Of a DNA stretch of 21,841 nt, positions 6,968 to 15,189 are shown piece after piece. The notes under the pieces are model-generated. The model searched no databases. It was not told where the DNA came from and saw only the letters and a list, made by a program, of their open reading frames with translations. The translations under genes were made by a program, and so were the position numbers. The stretch is from Intestinibacillus sp964580155 (GTDB taxonomy: Bacteria > Bacillota > Clostridia > Oscillospirales > Butyricicoccaceae): NCBI GenBank assembly GCA_964580155.1, contig CAZOJP010000036.1, positions 1-21,841 of the forward strand, in the 5' to 3' direction. How positions within the stretch are numbered: position 1 is the first letter of the stretch; the number at the start of each line of letters is the position of its first letter.

Positions 6968-7732
6968 TCAGCCCACCTCCCTGACGAGCGTGTGCACGCC
7001 GGTCGCGTACTGCACCTGGTCGGCGGGCACGGACGGCCCGTCATACACGATGCGCCCGTCCGCGAGACGGATGATGCGCTCGGCTTCGGACGCAATCGCG
7101 TTGTCGTGCGTGATGAGCACGATGGTGTTGCCCTCGTCGTTGAGCTTTTTGAGGAAGTCGAGCACCTCGCGGCTGGTGCGGCTGTCGAGCGCGCCGGTCG
7201 GTTCGTCCGCGAGGATCACCGAGGGGTCGCCCGCGAGCGCGCGCGCAATCGACACGCGCTGCTGCTGTCCGCCGGAAAGCTGCGAGGGCAGGTTGCGCCC
7301 CTTATCCGCAAGCCCGACGCGCGCCAGCGCATTGTGCGCGCGCAGCGCACGCTCCTGCGCGGGCACACCCGCATACAGCAGAGAAAGCTCGACATTTTCC
7401 AGCACGTTCAGCTTGGAAATCAGGTTGTACTGCTGGAAAATAAAGCCCAGCATGCGGTTGCGAAACGTCGCCTGTTCGTCGTCCGTCAGCCCGGAAACAT
7501 CCTCGCCGCGCAGCAGATACTGCCCGGTCGTCGGCACGTCCAAACAGCCGATGATGTTCATACAGGTTGACTTACCCGAACCGGACTGGCCGACAATCGC
7601 GACGAATTCGCCCGGATAAATGCGGAAGGATACACCGTCCGCCGCGCGCACCTCGCTGTCGCCCATGTGATAGATCTTATAAATATCGCGAAATTCAATC
7701 AGCGGTGCGTGTTCGTTTCCCTTGTGTATCAT
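6968..7732 (-). CDS. ABC transporter ATP-binding protein, MacB/LolD type
   Basis: A 254-residue ATPase that powers the adjacent permease. The Walker A motif GQSGSGKST is at 48-56, with the Q loop FQQYNL, the ABC signature LSGGQQQR, Walker B VILADEP and the switch His in ITHDN. Length and the LDVPTTGQY segment fit the MacB/LolD/FtsE group. The start ATG at 7732 overlaps the adaptor stop by four bases (ATGA), and the gene ends directly against the permease GTG. The three are therefore translationally coupled. Function is secure as an ABC ATPase; the transported substrate is not. Confidence 0.95.
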   Translation of the reverse strand: MIHKGNEHAPLIEFRDIYKIYHMGDSEVRAADGVSFRIYPGEFVAIVGQSGSGKSTCMNIIGCLDVPTTGQYLLRGEDVSGLTDDEQATFRNRMLGFIFQQYNLISKLNVLENVELSLLYAGVPAQERALRAHNALARVGLADKGRNLPSQLSGGQQQRVSIARALAGDPSVILADEPTGALDSRTSREVLDFLKKLNDEGNTIVLITHDNAIASEAERIIRLADGRIVYDGPSVPADQVQYATGVHTLVREVG

Positions 7733-9519
7733 CCGGGCATTCCTCCTCCGCCGCCCATGCCGCCGCTCGGCGGGCCGCCCATGCCGCCGCCCATGTCACC
7801 GCCGCCCATGCCGCCCATGCCGGGCATGCCCTGCTGGTTGCTGCTGCTGCTGCGCGTCACCTGCGGCACATAGACGATATCGCCCTCGCGCAGGCCGCTC
7901 GTCACTTCAATGTAGTTATCACTTGACAGGCCGGTTTCAACGCTGACCGCGTGGTAGCCGTCCGGCACCCTGCTCGCCGCGCCGCCCGACTTGCCGCCTG
8001 CCTGCTTGGCATCGGTCTCCGCCGCTGCGTTTTTGTCCGATGCCTCCGCTTTTTGCGTTTTTGCGCCGCCCGTATCCTTGACATAGACCACGTCACCGCG
8101 CTGAACCGCCGCCACAGGCACCGCAATCGCGTCCTTTGCCTCGCCCACGATGATGGACGCGTTGACGTTCATGCCGGGCAGCATCTCTTCGGGCGGATTG
8201 TCAATCTGCACCGTCACAGGGTAGGTCGTCGCGCCGTTTGACGTTGTGCCCGCGACGCTGATATTCGTGATGGTGCCCGTAAATCTTTCGCCGTCCAGCG
8301 CATCGACATCGACTTCCACGCTCTGCCCGAGCGCCACCGCGTTGACGTCCAGCTCGTCGAGGGCGATGTCAAACTTGAGGGCGGACATATCGTAAATAAC
8401 CGCAAGCGCGGAAATGCCCGAGGACGAGTCGATCGAGTCGCCTGCCTTCGTATTGCGCGTGACAATGGTGCCCGCAATCGGCGCGGTGACATTATAATCC
8501 TCGAGCGAACTTACCGTGCTCTGCAGGGACATCTGCGCGCTTTCGAGCGAAAGCTGCGCATTTTTGACCTGATTTTGCAGATCACTGCTCGCAAGCTTGG
8601 CGGCGACCTGTCCCGCTGTGACCGTGCCGCCCTCGCGGATGCCGAGCGACGCAACCTTGCCCGCGACAGAGGTGGTGATTTCGGCTTCCGCGTTGTATTC
8701 AAATGCCGCGCCCGTGTTGCACGCGATGCCCGATACCGTCGCGGTTGCGGAGGCCGTGGGGGACAGCGCGCCCGGATTCGTGACCGCAATCGTCACATAG
8801 CGCACCATCTGGTAGCCTGAGAGCACGGTGTCCGCGCCGTCAATCGCAGTAATCGAGCCGGACAGCGTTTCAAAGCTGCCGTCTATCGTCACGCTCGCCG
8901 CCTGCCCAACGCGGAAGCTCTGCGCGTCCGCTGTGTTGAACGGCACCTTGAGCTTCATCGTCGCGCTGTCGCGCACGGTCGCAATTTTATCGCCTGCACG
9001 CACATCGTCCCCGATTTCGACCGCTACATCGGTGATAACGCCGGTTTTTTCCGCCTTAACGGTCAGATCGGCGAGGTTCTCCAGCTGCTGCTGATAGGAC
9101 AGCTCGCTTTGCTGCACCGAGATCCTGCTGCGGTCGATGGAGTCCTGCACGTCAGACGAGTCGATCGTATAGAGCAGGTCGCCCTTTTGCACGACATCGC
9201 CCTCCTCAAAGGTACACGAGAGGACCTCGCCCTTGACGAGCGTCGTCACGTTGTACTGATCGAGCGGCGCCAGCGTGCCCGTACCCGTCAGCACGCTCTG
9301 TATGTCGCGCCGCGCGACCGTTTCATCGGTATAGGTCTGCGCCGCGTCCGTGTTTTTGCCCTTCCAATAAAAAACGCCCGCACCGCCCGCCATGCACAGC
9401 AGCACGACAACCGCCACGATGCGCCGCAGACGCTTGGGTTTTTTGCGCTTTTTGTCCGGAGCGGCCTCCGGCGCATGATCGGGGATCGGGTCCCTCCTGT
9501 GCTTGAGCGGCAGTTTCAT
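7729..9519 (-). CDS. Efflux adaptor subunit, MacA/HlyD-like, with Gly/Met-rich tail
   Basis: A 596-residue membrane-fusion-type adaptor. Residues 1-33 are a basic cytoplasmic segment, and 34-52 a transmembrane anchor. A barrel-sandwich half follows (LVKGEVLSCTFEEGDVVQKG), then coiled-coil hairpin segments, a second lipoyl-like half (YNVTAPIAGTIVTRN) and beta-barrel domains. The C-terminus is Lys/Ala-rich and ends in about 35 residues of Gly, Met and Pro. In Gram-positives, such adaptors work with MacB-like permeases without an outer-membrane channel. It is longer than a typical MacA because it appears to carry duplicated lipoyl/barrel segments. The start ATG at 9519 follows GGAAAGGAA; upstream in-frame ATGs lack a ribosome binding site. 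It is the first gene of the efflux operon, overlapping the ATPase by 4 nt. Confidence 0.92.
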   Translation of the reverse strand: MKLPLKHRRDPIPDHAPEAAPDKKRKKPKRLRRIVAVVVLLCMAGGAGVFYWKGKNTDAAQTYTDETVARRDIQSVLTGTGTLAPLDQYNVTTLVKGEVLSCTFEEGDVVQKGDLLYTIDSSDVQDSIDRSRISVQQSELSYQQQLENLADLTVKAEKTGVITDVAVEIGDDVRAGDKIATVRDSATMKLKVPFNTADAQSFRVGQAASVTIDGSFETLSGSITAIDGADTVLSGYQMVRYVTIAVTNPGALSPTASATATVSGIACNTGAAFEYNAEAEITTSVAGKVASLGIREGGTVTAGQVAAKLASSDLQNQVKNAQLSLESAQMSLQSTVSSLEDYNVTAPIAGTIVTRNTKAGDSIDSSSGISALAVIYDMSALKFDIALDELDVNAVALGQSVEVDVDALDGERFTGTITNISVAGTTSNGATTYPVTVQIDNPPEEMLPGMNVNASIIVGEAKDAIAVPVAAVQRGDVVYVKDTGGAKTQKAEASDKNAAAETDAKQAGGKSGGAASRVPDGYHAVSVETGLSSDNYIEVTSGLREGDIVYVPQVTRSSSSNQQGMPGMGGMGGGDMGGGMGGPPSGGMGGGGGMPG

Positions 9520-9587
9520 AAACGCTCGATTCCTTTCCTGCATCACAATTTTGAGATGTTCCAAGCATATCGGGCGCGTGTGTCGGT

Positions 9588-9599
9588 CCTGTGAACAGG
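9588..9599. promoter_or_regulatory. Short dyad upstream of the efflux operon
   Basis: CCTGT-GA-ACAGG, a 12-bp inverted repeat, sits about 70 bp before the adaptor start in the only intergenic space that can hold its promoter (9520-9622). I could not find a convincing -35/-10 pair. A repressor site is possible but unproven. Confidence 0.3.
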
Positions 9600-9622
9600 T
9601 CATGTAGCTTTGGCGAAGCACG

Positions 9623-9663
9623 AAAAAAGCGCCGGTGCACCCCCGTTTGGGTGCGCCGGCGCT
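9623..9663 (-). terminator. Terminator of the liv/cytidylate-kinase-like operon
   Basis: On the minus strand, AGCGCCGG and GCACCC pair with GGGTGC and CCGGCGCT around a 6-nt loop, with one mismatch, and are followed by T6. It lies 24 nt after the stop codon at 9688. Confidence 0.92.
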
Positions 9664-9687
9664 GTGGTTTCGGTGCGTGTTTATGTG

Positions 9688-10311
9688 TTACGGTGCAAAG
9701 CGGCTGCGCACCTCGAGATAGGCGAGGATGGCCTCCATCGTGCCGTCAAAGCCGAGCACCGCGCTGTTGAGCGACAGATCGTAGTTGCGCGCGTCCTTCC
9801 ACTCGTTTCCGGTGTAATACTTGTAGTATTTCGCGCGGTACTCGTCGATTTGGCTGATTTTTCGCACAACGTCGCGCTCGGGCAGGGAGTTGACCTTCAT
9901 CGCCTCGCGCAGGCAAAATGCGTCGGTCGCGTGCACAAACACGCGCGCCACATCCGTGCGGTCGCGCAGGATATAGTCCGCGCAGCGGCCGATGATGACG
10001 CACGGCCCCTGATCGGCAAGGCGGCGGATGATTTTCTCCTGATAGCGAAACAGGTTTTCGTCGTGCGTGAACTTGCGGTCCTCGGGCGGAACCGGATCGC
10101 CGCCTGCAAAGCGGCTGCGCAGCCGGTGCATGATGTCGGGCTTGAGGTACTCGTCGGAAAACAGCACGGCATTGACGCCGCTGTCCTCGGAGGCCATCGT
10201 GATGATGTCGCGGTCGTAATACGCAATGCCGAGCCGCTGCGCGAGCATTTTTCCGACCGTCTTACCGCCCGATCCGTATTGACGGGCGATCGTGATAATG
10301 AATGGTTCCAT
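9688..10311 (-). CDS. Cytidylate kinase-like family protein
   Basis: A 207-residue P-loop protein of the cytidylate-kinase-like group (Pfam Cytidylate_kin2 type). The N-terminal FIITIARQYGSGGKTVGKML is the modified P loop (about 12-18). YYDRDII and the middle IIGRCADYIL match the family, which is common in Clostridia next to unrelated genes. True CMP kinase activity is not established for this group, and the genuine Cmk is normally a separate gene. The start ATG at 10311 has GGGGGA 9 nt upstream. It sits 18 nt after livF on the same strand and shares its terminator, so it is probably the last gene of the liv operon. A link to amino-acid import is not obvious. Confidence 0.88.
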   Translation of the reverse strand: MEPFIITIARQYGSGGKTVGKMLAQRLGIAYYDRDIITMASEDSGVNAVLFSDEYLKPDIMHRLRSRFAGGDPVPPEDRKFTHDENLFRYQEKIIRRLADQGPCVIIGRCADYILRDRTDVARVFVHATDAFCLREAMKVNSLPERDVVRKISQIDEYRAKYYKYYTGNEWKDARNYDLSLNSAVLGFDGTMEAILAYLEVRSRFAP

Positions 10312-10329
10312 GCCGATTTTTCCCCCTTT

Positions 10330-11037
10330 TTATTCTCCGAGATAGGCCGCTTTAATGGAATCGTCGTTCATCAGTGCCTTTGCATCGCCCGATTTGACGA
10401 TACGTCCGGTCTCGAGCACATAGGCGCGATCCGCGATGGACAGCGCTTTTTTCGCATTTTGCTCGACGAGCAGCACGGTGGTGCCTGCCGCGCTGACCTC
10501 CTCGATGATTTTGAAGATTTCGCCGACAAAGAGCGGCGACAGCCCCATCGACGGCTCATCGAGCAGCAGCAGACTCGGACGGCTCATCAGCGCGCGCCCC
10601 ATTGCCAGCATCTGCTGCTCGCCGCCCGAAAGCGTGCCTGCAAACTGGTTTTTGCGCTCCTCCAGCCGGGGGAAGCGCGCATAAACGCCCGCAAGCGCGC
10701 CCGGGATTTCGTCCTTCGGGCGGGTATATGCGCCCATTTTGAGGTTTTCGAGCACCGTAAGCTCGGAAAAGACGCGGCGTCCCTCGGGCACATGGCTCAT
10801 GCCCAGCCGCACGATTTCGTGCCCGGGCTTTTTCGTGATGTCCTGTCCCTCGAACGTGACCGTGCCGCTTTTTGCGCCGAGCAGGCCGGTGACCGTGTGC
10901 AGCGTGGTGGTCTTGCCCGCGCCGTTTGCGCCGATGAGCGCCACGACCTCGCCCTTGCCGACCTCGAAGGAAACGTCGCGCAGCGCGTGGATCAGCCCGT
11001 AATAGACGTTGATATTTTGCACTTCCAGCATTGCCAT
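10330..11037 (-). CDS. livF: Branched-chain amino acid ABC transporter, ATPase LivF
   Basis: A 235-residue ATP-binding subunit of the HAAT (hydrophobic amino acid) importer family. Walker A GANGAGKTT is at 36-44, with the signature LSGGEQQMLAMGRAL, Walker B LLLLDEPSMGLSP and the switch His replaced by LLVEQNA, as is normal for LivF. The segment HVPEGRRVFSELTVLENL is diagnostic of LivF. The start ATG at 11037 follows AAGGAGG by 10 nt, 17 nt after the livG stop. It works with LivG, LivM, LivH and LivK at the cytoplasmic membrane. An alternative HAAT substrate such as an amide or other amino acid cannot be excluded. Confidence 0.95.
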   Translation of the reverse strand: MAMLEVQNINVYYGLIHALRDVSFEVGKGEVVALIGANGAGKTTTLHTVTGLLGAKSGTVTFEGQDITKKPGHEIVRLGMSHVPEGRRVFSELTVLENLKMGAYTRPKDEIPGALAGVYARFPRLEERKNQFAGTLSGGEQQMLAMGRALMSRPSLLLLDEPSMGLSPLFVGEIFKIIEEVSAAGTTVLLVEQNAKKALSIADRAYVLETGRIVKSGDAKALMNDDSIKAAYLGE

Positions 11038-11054
11038 AGCGTGATTTCCTCCTT

Positions 11055-11813
11055 TTATTCGCCCAGATAGGCGGTGACAACCTCGGGATTGCGCAGCACC
11101 TCGGCAGGGGTGCCCTGCGCGAGCAGGCGGCCGAAATTGAGCACATAGAGGTATTCGCAGATGCCGGAAACCAGCTTCATATCGTGCTCGATGAGCAGCA
11201 CGGTCACGCCGAATTTTTCGCGCACAAGCTGTATCGTTTCCATGAGCTCGCCGGTTTCCTGCGGATTCATGCCTGCCGCCGGCTCGTCGAGCAGCAGCAG
11301 CTTGGGCTCGGTCGCGAGCGCGCGCGCGATTTCCAGCTTGCGCTGCTTGCCGTAGGGCAGGTTCGCCGCCTTGTGGTCCGCCACGCTCTCCAGATCGAAC
11401 ACCCGCAGGATTTCGAGCGCGCGCTTGTCCATGCGGCGCTCCTTGCGGCGGTATGAGCCCAGATGGAACAGGCTTTCCGCGAGGGAATAGGTGATCTGGT
11501 TGTGCAGCCCGACCTTGACGTTGTCGAGCACGCTCAGCCCGGGAAACAGGCGGATATTCTGGAATGTGCGCCCCACACCCAGACGGGAGATTTCATGCGG
11601 CTTTTTGCCGACGAGGTTTTGCCCGTCCAGACGGATGCCGCCATCGGTCGGGCGGTATACGCCGGTCAGCATGTTGAAAATGGTGGTTTTACCCGCGCCG
11701 TTCGGCCCGATCAGCCCGACAAGCCCGCCCTTTTCGATTGTCATGCTCAGCTCGTCGACGGCGCGCAGGCCGCCGAACGAAATGCCGAGCGCGGTGACTT
11801 CGAGCATTGCCAT
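11055..11813 (-). CDS. livG: Branched-chain amino acid ABC transporter, ATPase LivG
   Basis: A 252-residue second ATPase of the HAAT importer. Walker A GPNGAGKTT is at 36-44. GRTFQNIRLFPGLSVLDNV is the LivG-type Q-loop region. A LPYGKQRKLEIARAL signature replaces the usual LSGGQ, and Walker B LLLLDEPAAGMNP and the switch LLIEHDM follow. The start ATG at 11813 comes one base after the livM stop and is preceded by AAGGAGGG. The longer open frame overlaps livM and is not used. Both Liv ATPases begin with the same six residues (MAMLEV). Confidence 0.95.
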   Translation of the reverse strand: MAMLEVTALGISFGGLRAVDELSMTIEKGGLVGLIGPNGAGKTTIFNMLTGVYRPTDGGIRLDGQNLVGKKPHEISRLGVGRTFQNIRLFPGLSVLDNVKVGLHNQITYSLAESLFHLGSYRRKERRMDKRALEILRVFDLESVADHKAANLPYGKQRKLEIARALATEPKLLLLDEPAAGMNPQETGELMETIQLVREKFGVTVLLIEHDMKLVSGICEYLYVLNFGRLLAQGTPAEVLRNPEVVTAYLGE

Positions 11814-11814
11814 A

Positions 11815-12879
11815 TCACGCGCCCTCCTTTTTGTGCGCCTTGGGCGCGCGTTTTGCCGCACGCGCCGCAAACAGGCGCTGCTTGATTCCGGAATTGTTGA
11901 AGAGCATCATCGCGATGAGCAGAACCGCGTAGATGAGCATGCGATAATCGTTGACCGCGCGCAGCATCTCGGGCAGCACGGTCAGCAGTGCGGCCGCGAT
12001 AATCGAGCCCCAAATGTTGCCCAATCCACCGAGCACGACAAAAACAAGCACGAGAATCGAGGTGTTAAAGTCAAACTTGGACGCGACAACCGTGGAATAG
12101 TTCATCGCGTACAGCGTGCCCGCCATGCCCGCGAGCGCCGCGGACACGACAAACGCGAGCAGCTTGTAGTGCGTGATCGAGATGCCGATGGAGTCCGCCG
12201 CAATCTGGTTGTCGCGCACCGCCATGATGGCGCGCCCCGCGCGGCTGTTGATGAGGTTGAGCACGATAAACAGCGTGATGAGCACGAGCACGATGCCCGT
12301 GCCGAAGGTGGAGATTTTGCGGATGCCGGACACGCCCATCGGGCCGTTGATGATCATTTTTCCGCCTTCGCCAAGCGCAAAGCGCGGACTCAGCAGGCTG
12401 AAGTGCAGACCGTCCGCGTCCCTGCCGACATAGAGCACGTTGACCAGGTTCTTGATGATTTCACCGAACGCCAGCGTGACAATCGCGAGATAGTCGCCCT
12501 TGAGCCGCAGCACGGGCACACCGACAAGGACGCCTGCAAGCGCGGCGCAGGCCGCGGCGGCAAGCATCGCGATGGCAAGGCGCAGCGGCGCCTGCGGCAC
12601 AAGCTCGGTCAGGCTGCTTGTGACGACGATGCCCGTGAACGCGCCGACCGACATAAAGCCCGCGTGGCCGAGCGACAGCTCGCCGAGCACGCCCACGGTG
12701 AGGTTGAGCGAAACCGCCATGATGATATAGGCGCAAATCGGCACGAGCTGTCCTTTCAGGGAGCTTGTCAGCAGACCTGCCCCCGATAGAATCTGCACGG
12801 CCACGAAAAACACCGCGACGATGAGGTAGCATGCCAGGCTGTTGCGTCTGTCCGCCAACCATCTTTTCTTATTTTGCAT
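11815..12879 (-). CDS. livM: Branched-chain amino acid ABC transporter, permease LivM
   Basis: A 354-residue polytopic membrane permease. The N-terminus is basic (MQNKKRWLADRR), followed by about nine hydrophobic helices. The family segments are present: SLNLTVGVLGELSLGHAGFM, the cytoplasmic coupling loop RAGRAIMAVRDNQIAADSIGI and VVLGGLGNIWGSIIGA-like sequence near the C-terminus. The C-terminus is a Lys/Ala-rich tail of about 20 residues. The start ATG at 12879 is 3 nt after the livH stop, with AGAAGGTG upstream. It pairs with LivH to form the translocation channel. Confidence 0.95.
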   Translation of the reverse strand: MQNKKRWLADRRNSLACYLIVAVFFVAVQILSGAGLLTSSLKGQLVPICAYIIMAVSLNLTVGVLGELSLGHAGFMSVGAFTGIVVTSSLTELVPQAPLRLAIAMLAAAACAALAGVLVGVPVLRLKGDYLAIVTLAFGEIIKNLVNVLYVGRDADGLHFSLLSPRFALGEGGKMIINGPMGVSGIRKISTFGTGIVLVLITLFIVLNLINSRAGRAIMAVRDNQIAADSIGISITHYKLLAFVVSAALAGMAGTLYAMNYSTVVASKFDFNTSILVLVFVVLGGLGNIWGSIIAAALLTVLPEMLRAVNDYRMLIYAVLLIAMMLFNNSGIKQRLFAARAAKRAPKAHKKEGA

Positions 12880-12882
12880 GTC

Positions 12883-13764
12883 TTACACCTTCTCGTTTCT
12901 GTGCTTGCCGAGCAGCCCGTCGGGCTTTACAAGGAGCACCACAATGAGCACCGCAAACACGATCGCATCGGAAAGCTGGGTGGAAATATACGCTTTTGCG
13001 AAGATTTCGATGACACCGAGCAGGATGCCGCCCAGCATCGCGCCCGGAATCGAGCCGATGCCGCCGAACACCGCTGCGGTGAACGCCTTGATGCCGGGCA
13101 TGGAGCCGGTCGTCGGCATGAGGGTGGGATAGGCCGAGCACAGCAGCACGCCCGCGATGGCGGCAAGGCCGGAGCCGATTGCAAACGTGACCGAAATGGT
13201 CGTATTGACGTTGATGCCCATGAGCTGCGCCGCGCCCTTGTCCTCGCTGACGGCGCGCATCGCGGTGCCCATTTTGGTGTGGCCGGTGAACCACGTCAGC
13301 CCGACCATGATGACGATGCACGCGAGCACGGTCACGATGGCGACATGGGAAATGAGAAGCGCGCCGCCGAACAGCTTGACCGAGCCCGTGCCCACGACCG
13401 AGGTAAAGGTCTTGGGGTTGGAGCTCCACAGCAGCAGCGCGGCGTTTTGCAGCAGATAGGATACGCCGATTGCGGTGATGAGCACGGCGAGCGAGGTCGC
13501 CTGCCGCAGCGGCTTATAGGCCAGCCGCTCAATGACGACGCCGAGCGCGGTGCACACGACGATGGCGAGCAGCACCCCCATCCACGGCGATAGGCCCAGA
13601 TACGCGCCCGCGATAAAGGACATGTACCCGCCGACCATGATGACATCCCCGTGCGCGAAGTTCAGCATCTTCGCGATGCCGTATACCATGGTATATCCCA
13701 GGGCGATAATCGCGTACACGCTGCCCAGACTGATGCCGCTGATGAGGTAGGATAGAAAGGTCAT
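12883..13764 (-). CDS. livH: Branched-chain amino acid ABC transporter, permease LivH
   Basis: A 293-residue hydrophobic permease of the HAAT family. Typical segments are SGISLGSVYAIIALGYTMVYG, MLNFAHGDVIMVGGY, the coupling loop KMGTAMRAVSEDKGAAQLMGI and AVFGGIGSIPGAMLGG. I prefer the ATG at 13764, which lies 8 nt after AGGGG; an upstream in-frame GTG at 13773 overlaps that site. It is the second gene of the operon, separated from livK by a 129-nt gap with a strong hairpin. Confidence 0.94.
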   Translation of the reverse strand: MTFLSYLISGISLGSVYAIIALGYTMVYGIAKMLNFAHGDVIMVGGYMSFIAGAYLGLSPWMGVLLAIVVCTALGVVIERLAYKPLRQATSLAVLITAIGVSYLLQNAALLLWSSNPKTFTSVVGTGSVKLFGGALLISHVAIVTVLACIVIMVGLTWFTGHTKMGTAMRAVSEDKGAAQLMGINVNTTISVTFAIGSGLAAIAGVLLCSAYPTLMPTTGSMPGIKAFTAAVFGGIGSIPGAMLGGILLGVIEIFAKAYISTQLSDAIVFAVLIVVLLVKPDGLLGKHRNEKV

Positions 13765-13815
13765 TCGATACACCCCTGTTTCAATCTTTTTTTACGTCCC
13801 CGCACCAACCAACGG

Positions 13816-13870
13816 AAAAAAGAGCAAAGAGGAGCCGTCGCTCGGATAAACGGCGGCCCCCTTTGCTCTT
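13816..13870 (-). terminator. Terminator/attenuator between livK and livH
   Basis: On the minus strand, AAGAGCAAAG pairs with CTTTGCTCTT. Inner GG/CC and GCCG/CGGC pairing continues across small mismatches, and the hairpin runs into T6. It lies 24 nt after the livK stop. Partial read-through would give more binding protein than permease. No separate livH promoter is evident in the gap. Confidence 0.88.
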
Positions 13871-13893
13871 ATCTGCGGTGTTACAGGACGCAA

Positions 13894-15084
13894 TTACATG
13901 CCGACATATGCGCCGTTCTGGATGACCATGCCCTTCGGGGTCTTGGAAACCGCGCCGGTCGCGTCCCACGTCATGGCTTCGCCGGTCAGGCCGTCAAAGT
14001 TCATGGTGGGGAAGGTCGCAACGAGCTTCTCGCAGATGTCCTGCGCGCTCATATCCGGTGTGCAGCCCGCGGCCTCAAGCGCCTGCTTGTAGGCATAGAC
14101 GCAGTCGTATGCGTCCGCTGCAAACTGGTTCGGCACGTCCTTGTAGCGCTCCTTATAGGTGGTGACGAAGCGGACCGTGCCGTCGTCGGTTGCGTCCGCG
14201 TTAAACGGGGTCAGCAGCATCACGCCCTCCGCGAGCGTCGTGTCGAAGCCCTCGAGCGTCAGAATGCCGTCCATGCCGTCCACGCCGAACACTGTGGGCG
14301 CGTAGCCCATGTTCTTCGCCTGCTGCAGGATGAGCGACGCGGGCAGGTAGTACATCGGCAGGAAGAGCAGGTCCGCGCCCGCCTTCTGCGCCTCGCCGAG
14401 CTGCACCGTGAAGTCATTCGCGGAGGCGTCCGTAAAGGTCGTGGCGGATACGATGTTCATGCCGCGGCCGGCCGCCTCTGCCTTGAACTTTTCAAAGATG
14501 CCCGTGGAGTACACGTCGTCGTTTTTGTAGATGATCGCGATCTTGCTGCCCAGATTGTTCGTCGCGATATAGTCCGCGGACGCGGTGCCCTGGTTGGGGT
14601 CCGAGAAGCACATCTGGAACATATTGTCCTTGTCCGCGATGACCGCGACCGCGGAAGCGGAGGGCGTCAGCGCAAAAATACGGTCGGAGTAGGTTTCGGC
14701 CGCGGTTGCCTCGCAGGGCTTGGAGGTGACCGAACCGAGCGAAATCTGTATGCCCCAGTCCTTGAGCGCGTTATAGGCGTTGACCGCCTTTTCCGCGTCG
14801 TGCTCGTCGTCCTCGTACTTGAGTTCGAACTGAATGGCGCCGCCGGCCGCGTTGATTTCGTCAACCGCGATCTGCGCGCCGTTCTTTGCCGCGTTGCCGT
14901 AGATTGCCGCCGCACCGGTCAGCGGGCCTGTGCCGCCGAGCTTGAAGGCGGTGCCGGAAGCCGACGCGCCGGGTGTGCCTTCGGAGCCCTGCGGCTTTGT
15001 GCCGCCGTCCGCGCTGCCCCCGCAGCCGGTCAGCGCAGTCGCGAGCATCGCCGCGGCGAGCAGTGCGCTCAAAGTCTTTTTCAT
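13894..15084 (-). CDS. livK: Branched-chain amino acid ABC transporter, substrate-binding lipoprotein
   Basis: A 396-residue extracellular lipoprotein. A signal peptide of 20 residues ends in the lipobox LTGC, with Cys21 as the lipidated residue. A Gly/Ser/Thr linker to about 45 follows, then a type I periplasmic-binding fold of the Leu/Ile/Val receptor family. Typical segments are LGGTGPLTGAAAIYGNAAKNG, VNAYNALKDWGI and FAADAYDCVYAYKQALE. The start ATG at 15084 follows AGGAGG by 8 nt. It heads the liv operon and is transcribed from the promoter at 15162-15189. The ligand is inferred to be branched-chain or related amino acids; the binding-pocket residues do not settle it. Confidence 0.93.
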   Translation of the reverse strand: MKKTLSALLAAAMLATALTGCGGSADGGTKPQGSEGTPGASASGTAFKLGGTGPLTGAAAIYGNAAKNGAQIAVDEINAAGGAIQFELKYEDDEHDAEKAVNAYNALKDWGIQISLGSVTSKPCEATAAETYSDRIFALTPSASAVAVIADKDNMFQMCFSDPNQGTASADYIATNNLGSKIAIIYKNDDVYSTGIFEKFKAEAAGRGMNIVSATTFTDASANDFTVQLGEAQKAGADLLFLPMYYLPASLILQQAKNMGYAPTVFGVDGMDGILTLEGFDTTLAEGVMLLTPFNADATDDGTVRFVTTYKERYKDVPNQFAADAYDCVYAYKQALEAAGCTPDMSAQDICEKLVATFPTMNFDGLTGEAMTWDATGAVSKTPKGMVIQNGAYVGM

Positions 15085-15161
15085 ATTGAATGCCTCCTAA
15101 CGTATGTGTGGACGCCCCGTCGGTGCGCAAGCCTCCTCGGCGGCTGTCGGTATACCCCTCC

Positions 15162-15189
15162 ATTATACTACAAATCTGCGATTTGCAAT
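15162..15189 (-). promoter_or_regulatory. Promoter of the liv operon with overlapping dyad
   Basis: On the minus strand, TATAAT (15162-15167) is preceded by ATTGCA (15184-15189) at 16 bp. CAAATC-TGC-GATTTG (15171-15185), a perfect inverted repeat with 6-bp arms, fills the spacer and would block polymerase if bound. A second, imperfect dyad, ATCGG-GAATT-CCGAT (15198-15212), lies just upstream. Confidence 0.65.

Noticed and set aside
7729..7840. The Gly/Met-rich C-terminus of the adaptor as a frameshift artefact
   Set aside because: The frame stays open to an ATGA overlap with the ATPase start, a normal translational-coupling arrangement, so the tail is probably real.
9610..11070. A 486-codon plus-strand open frame opposite livF and the kinase-like gene
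   Set aside because: A shadow of two well-supported genes; no ribosome binding site and no recognisable domain.
11491..12789. A 432-codon plus-strand open frame opposite livM and livG
   Set aside because: Antisense shadow rich in Arg, His and Asp from GC-rich third positions; the opposite strand has clear transporter motifs.
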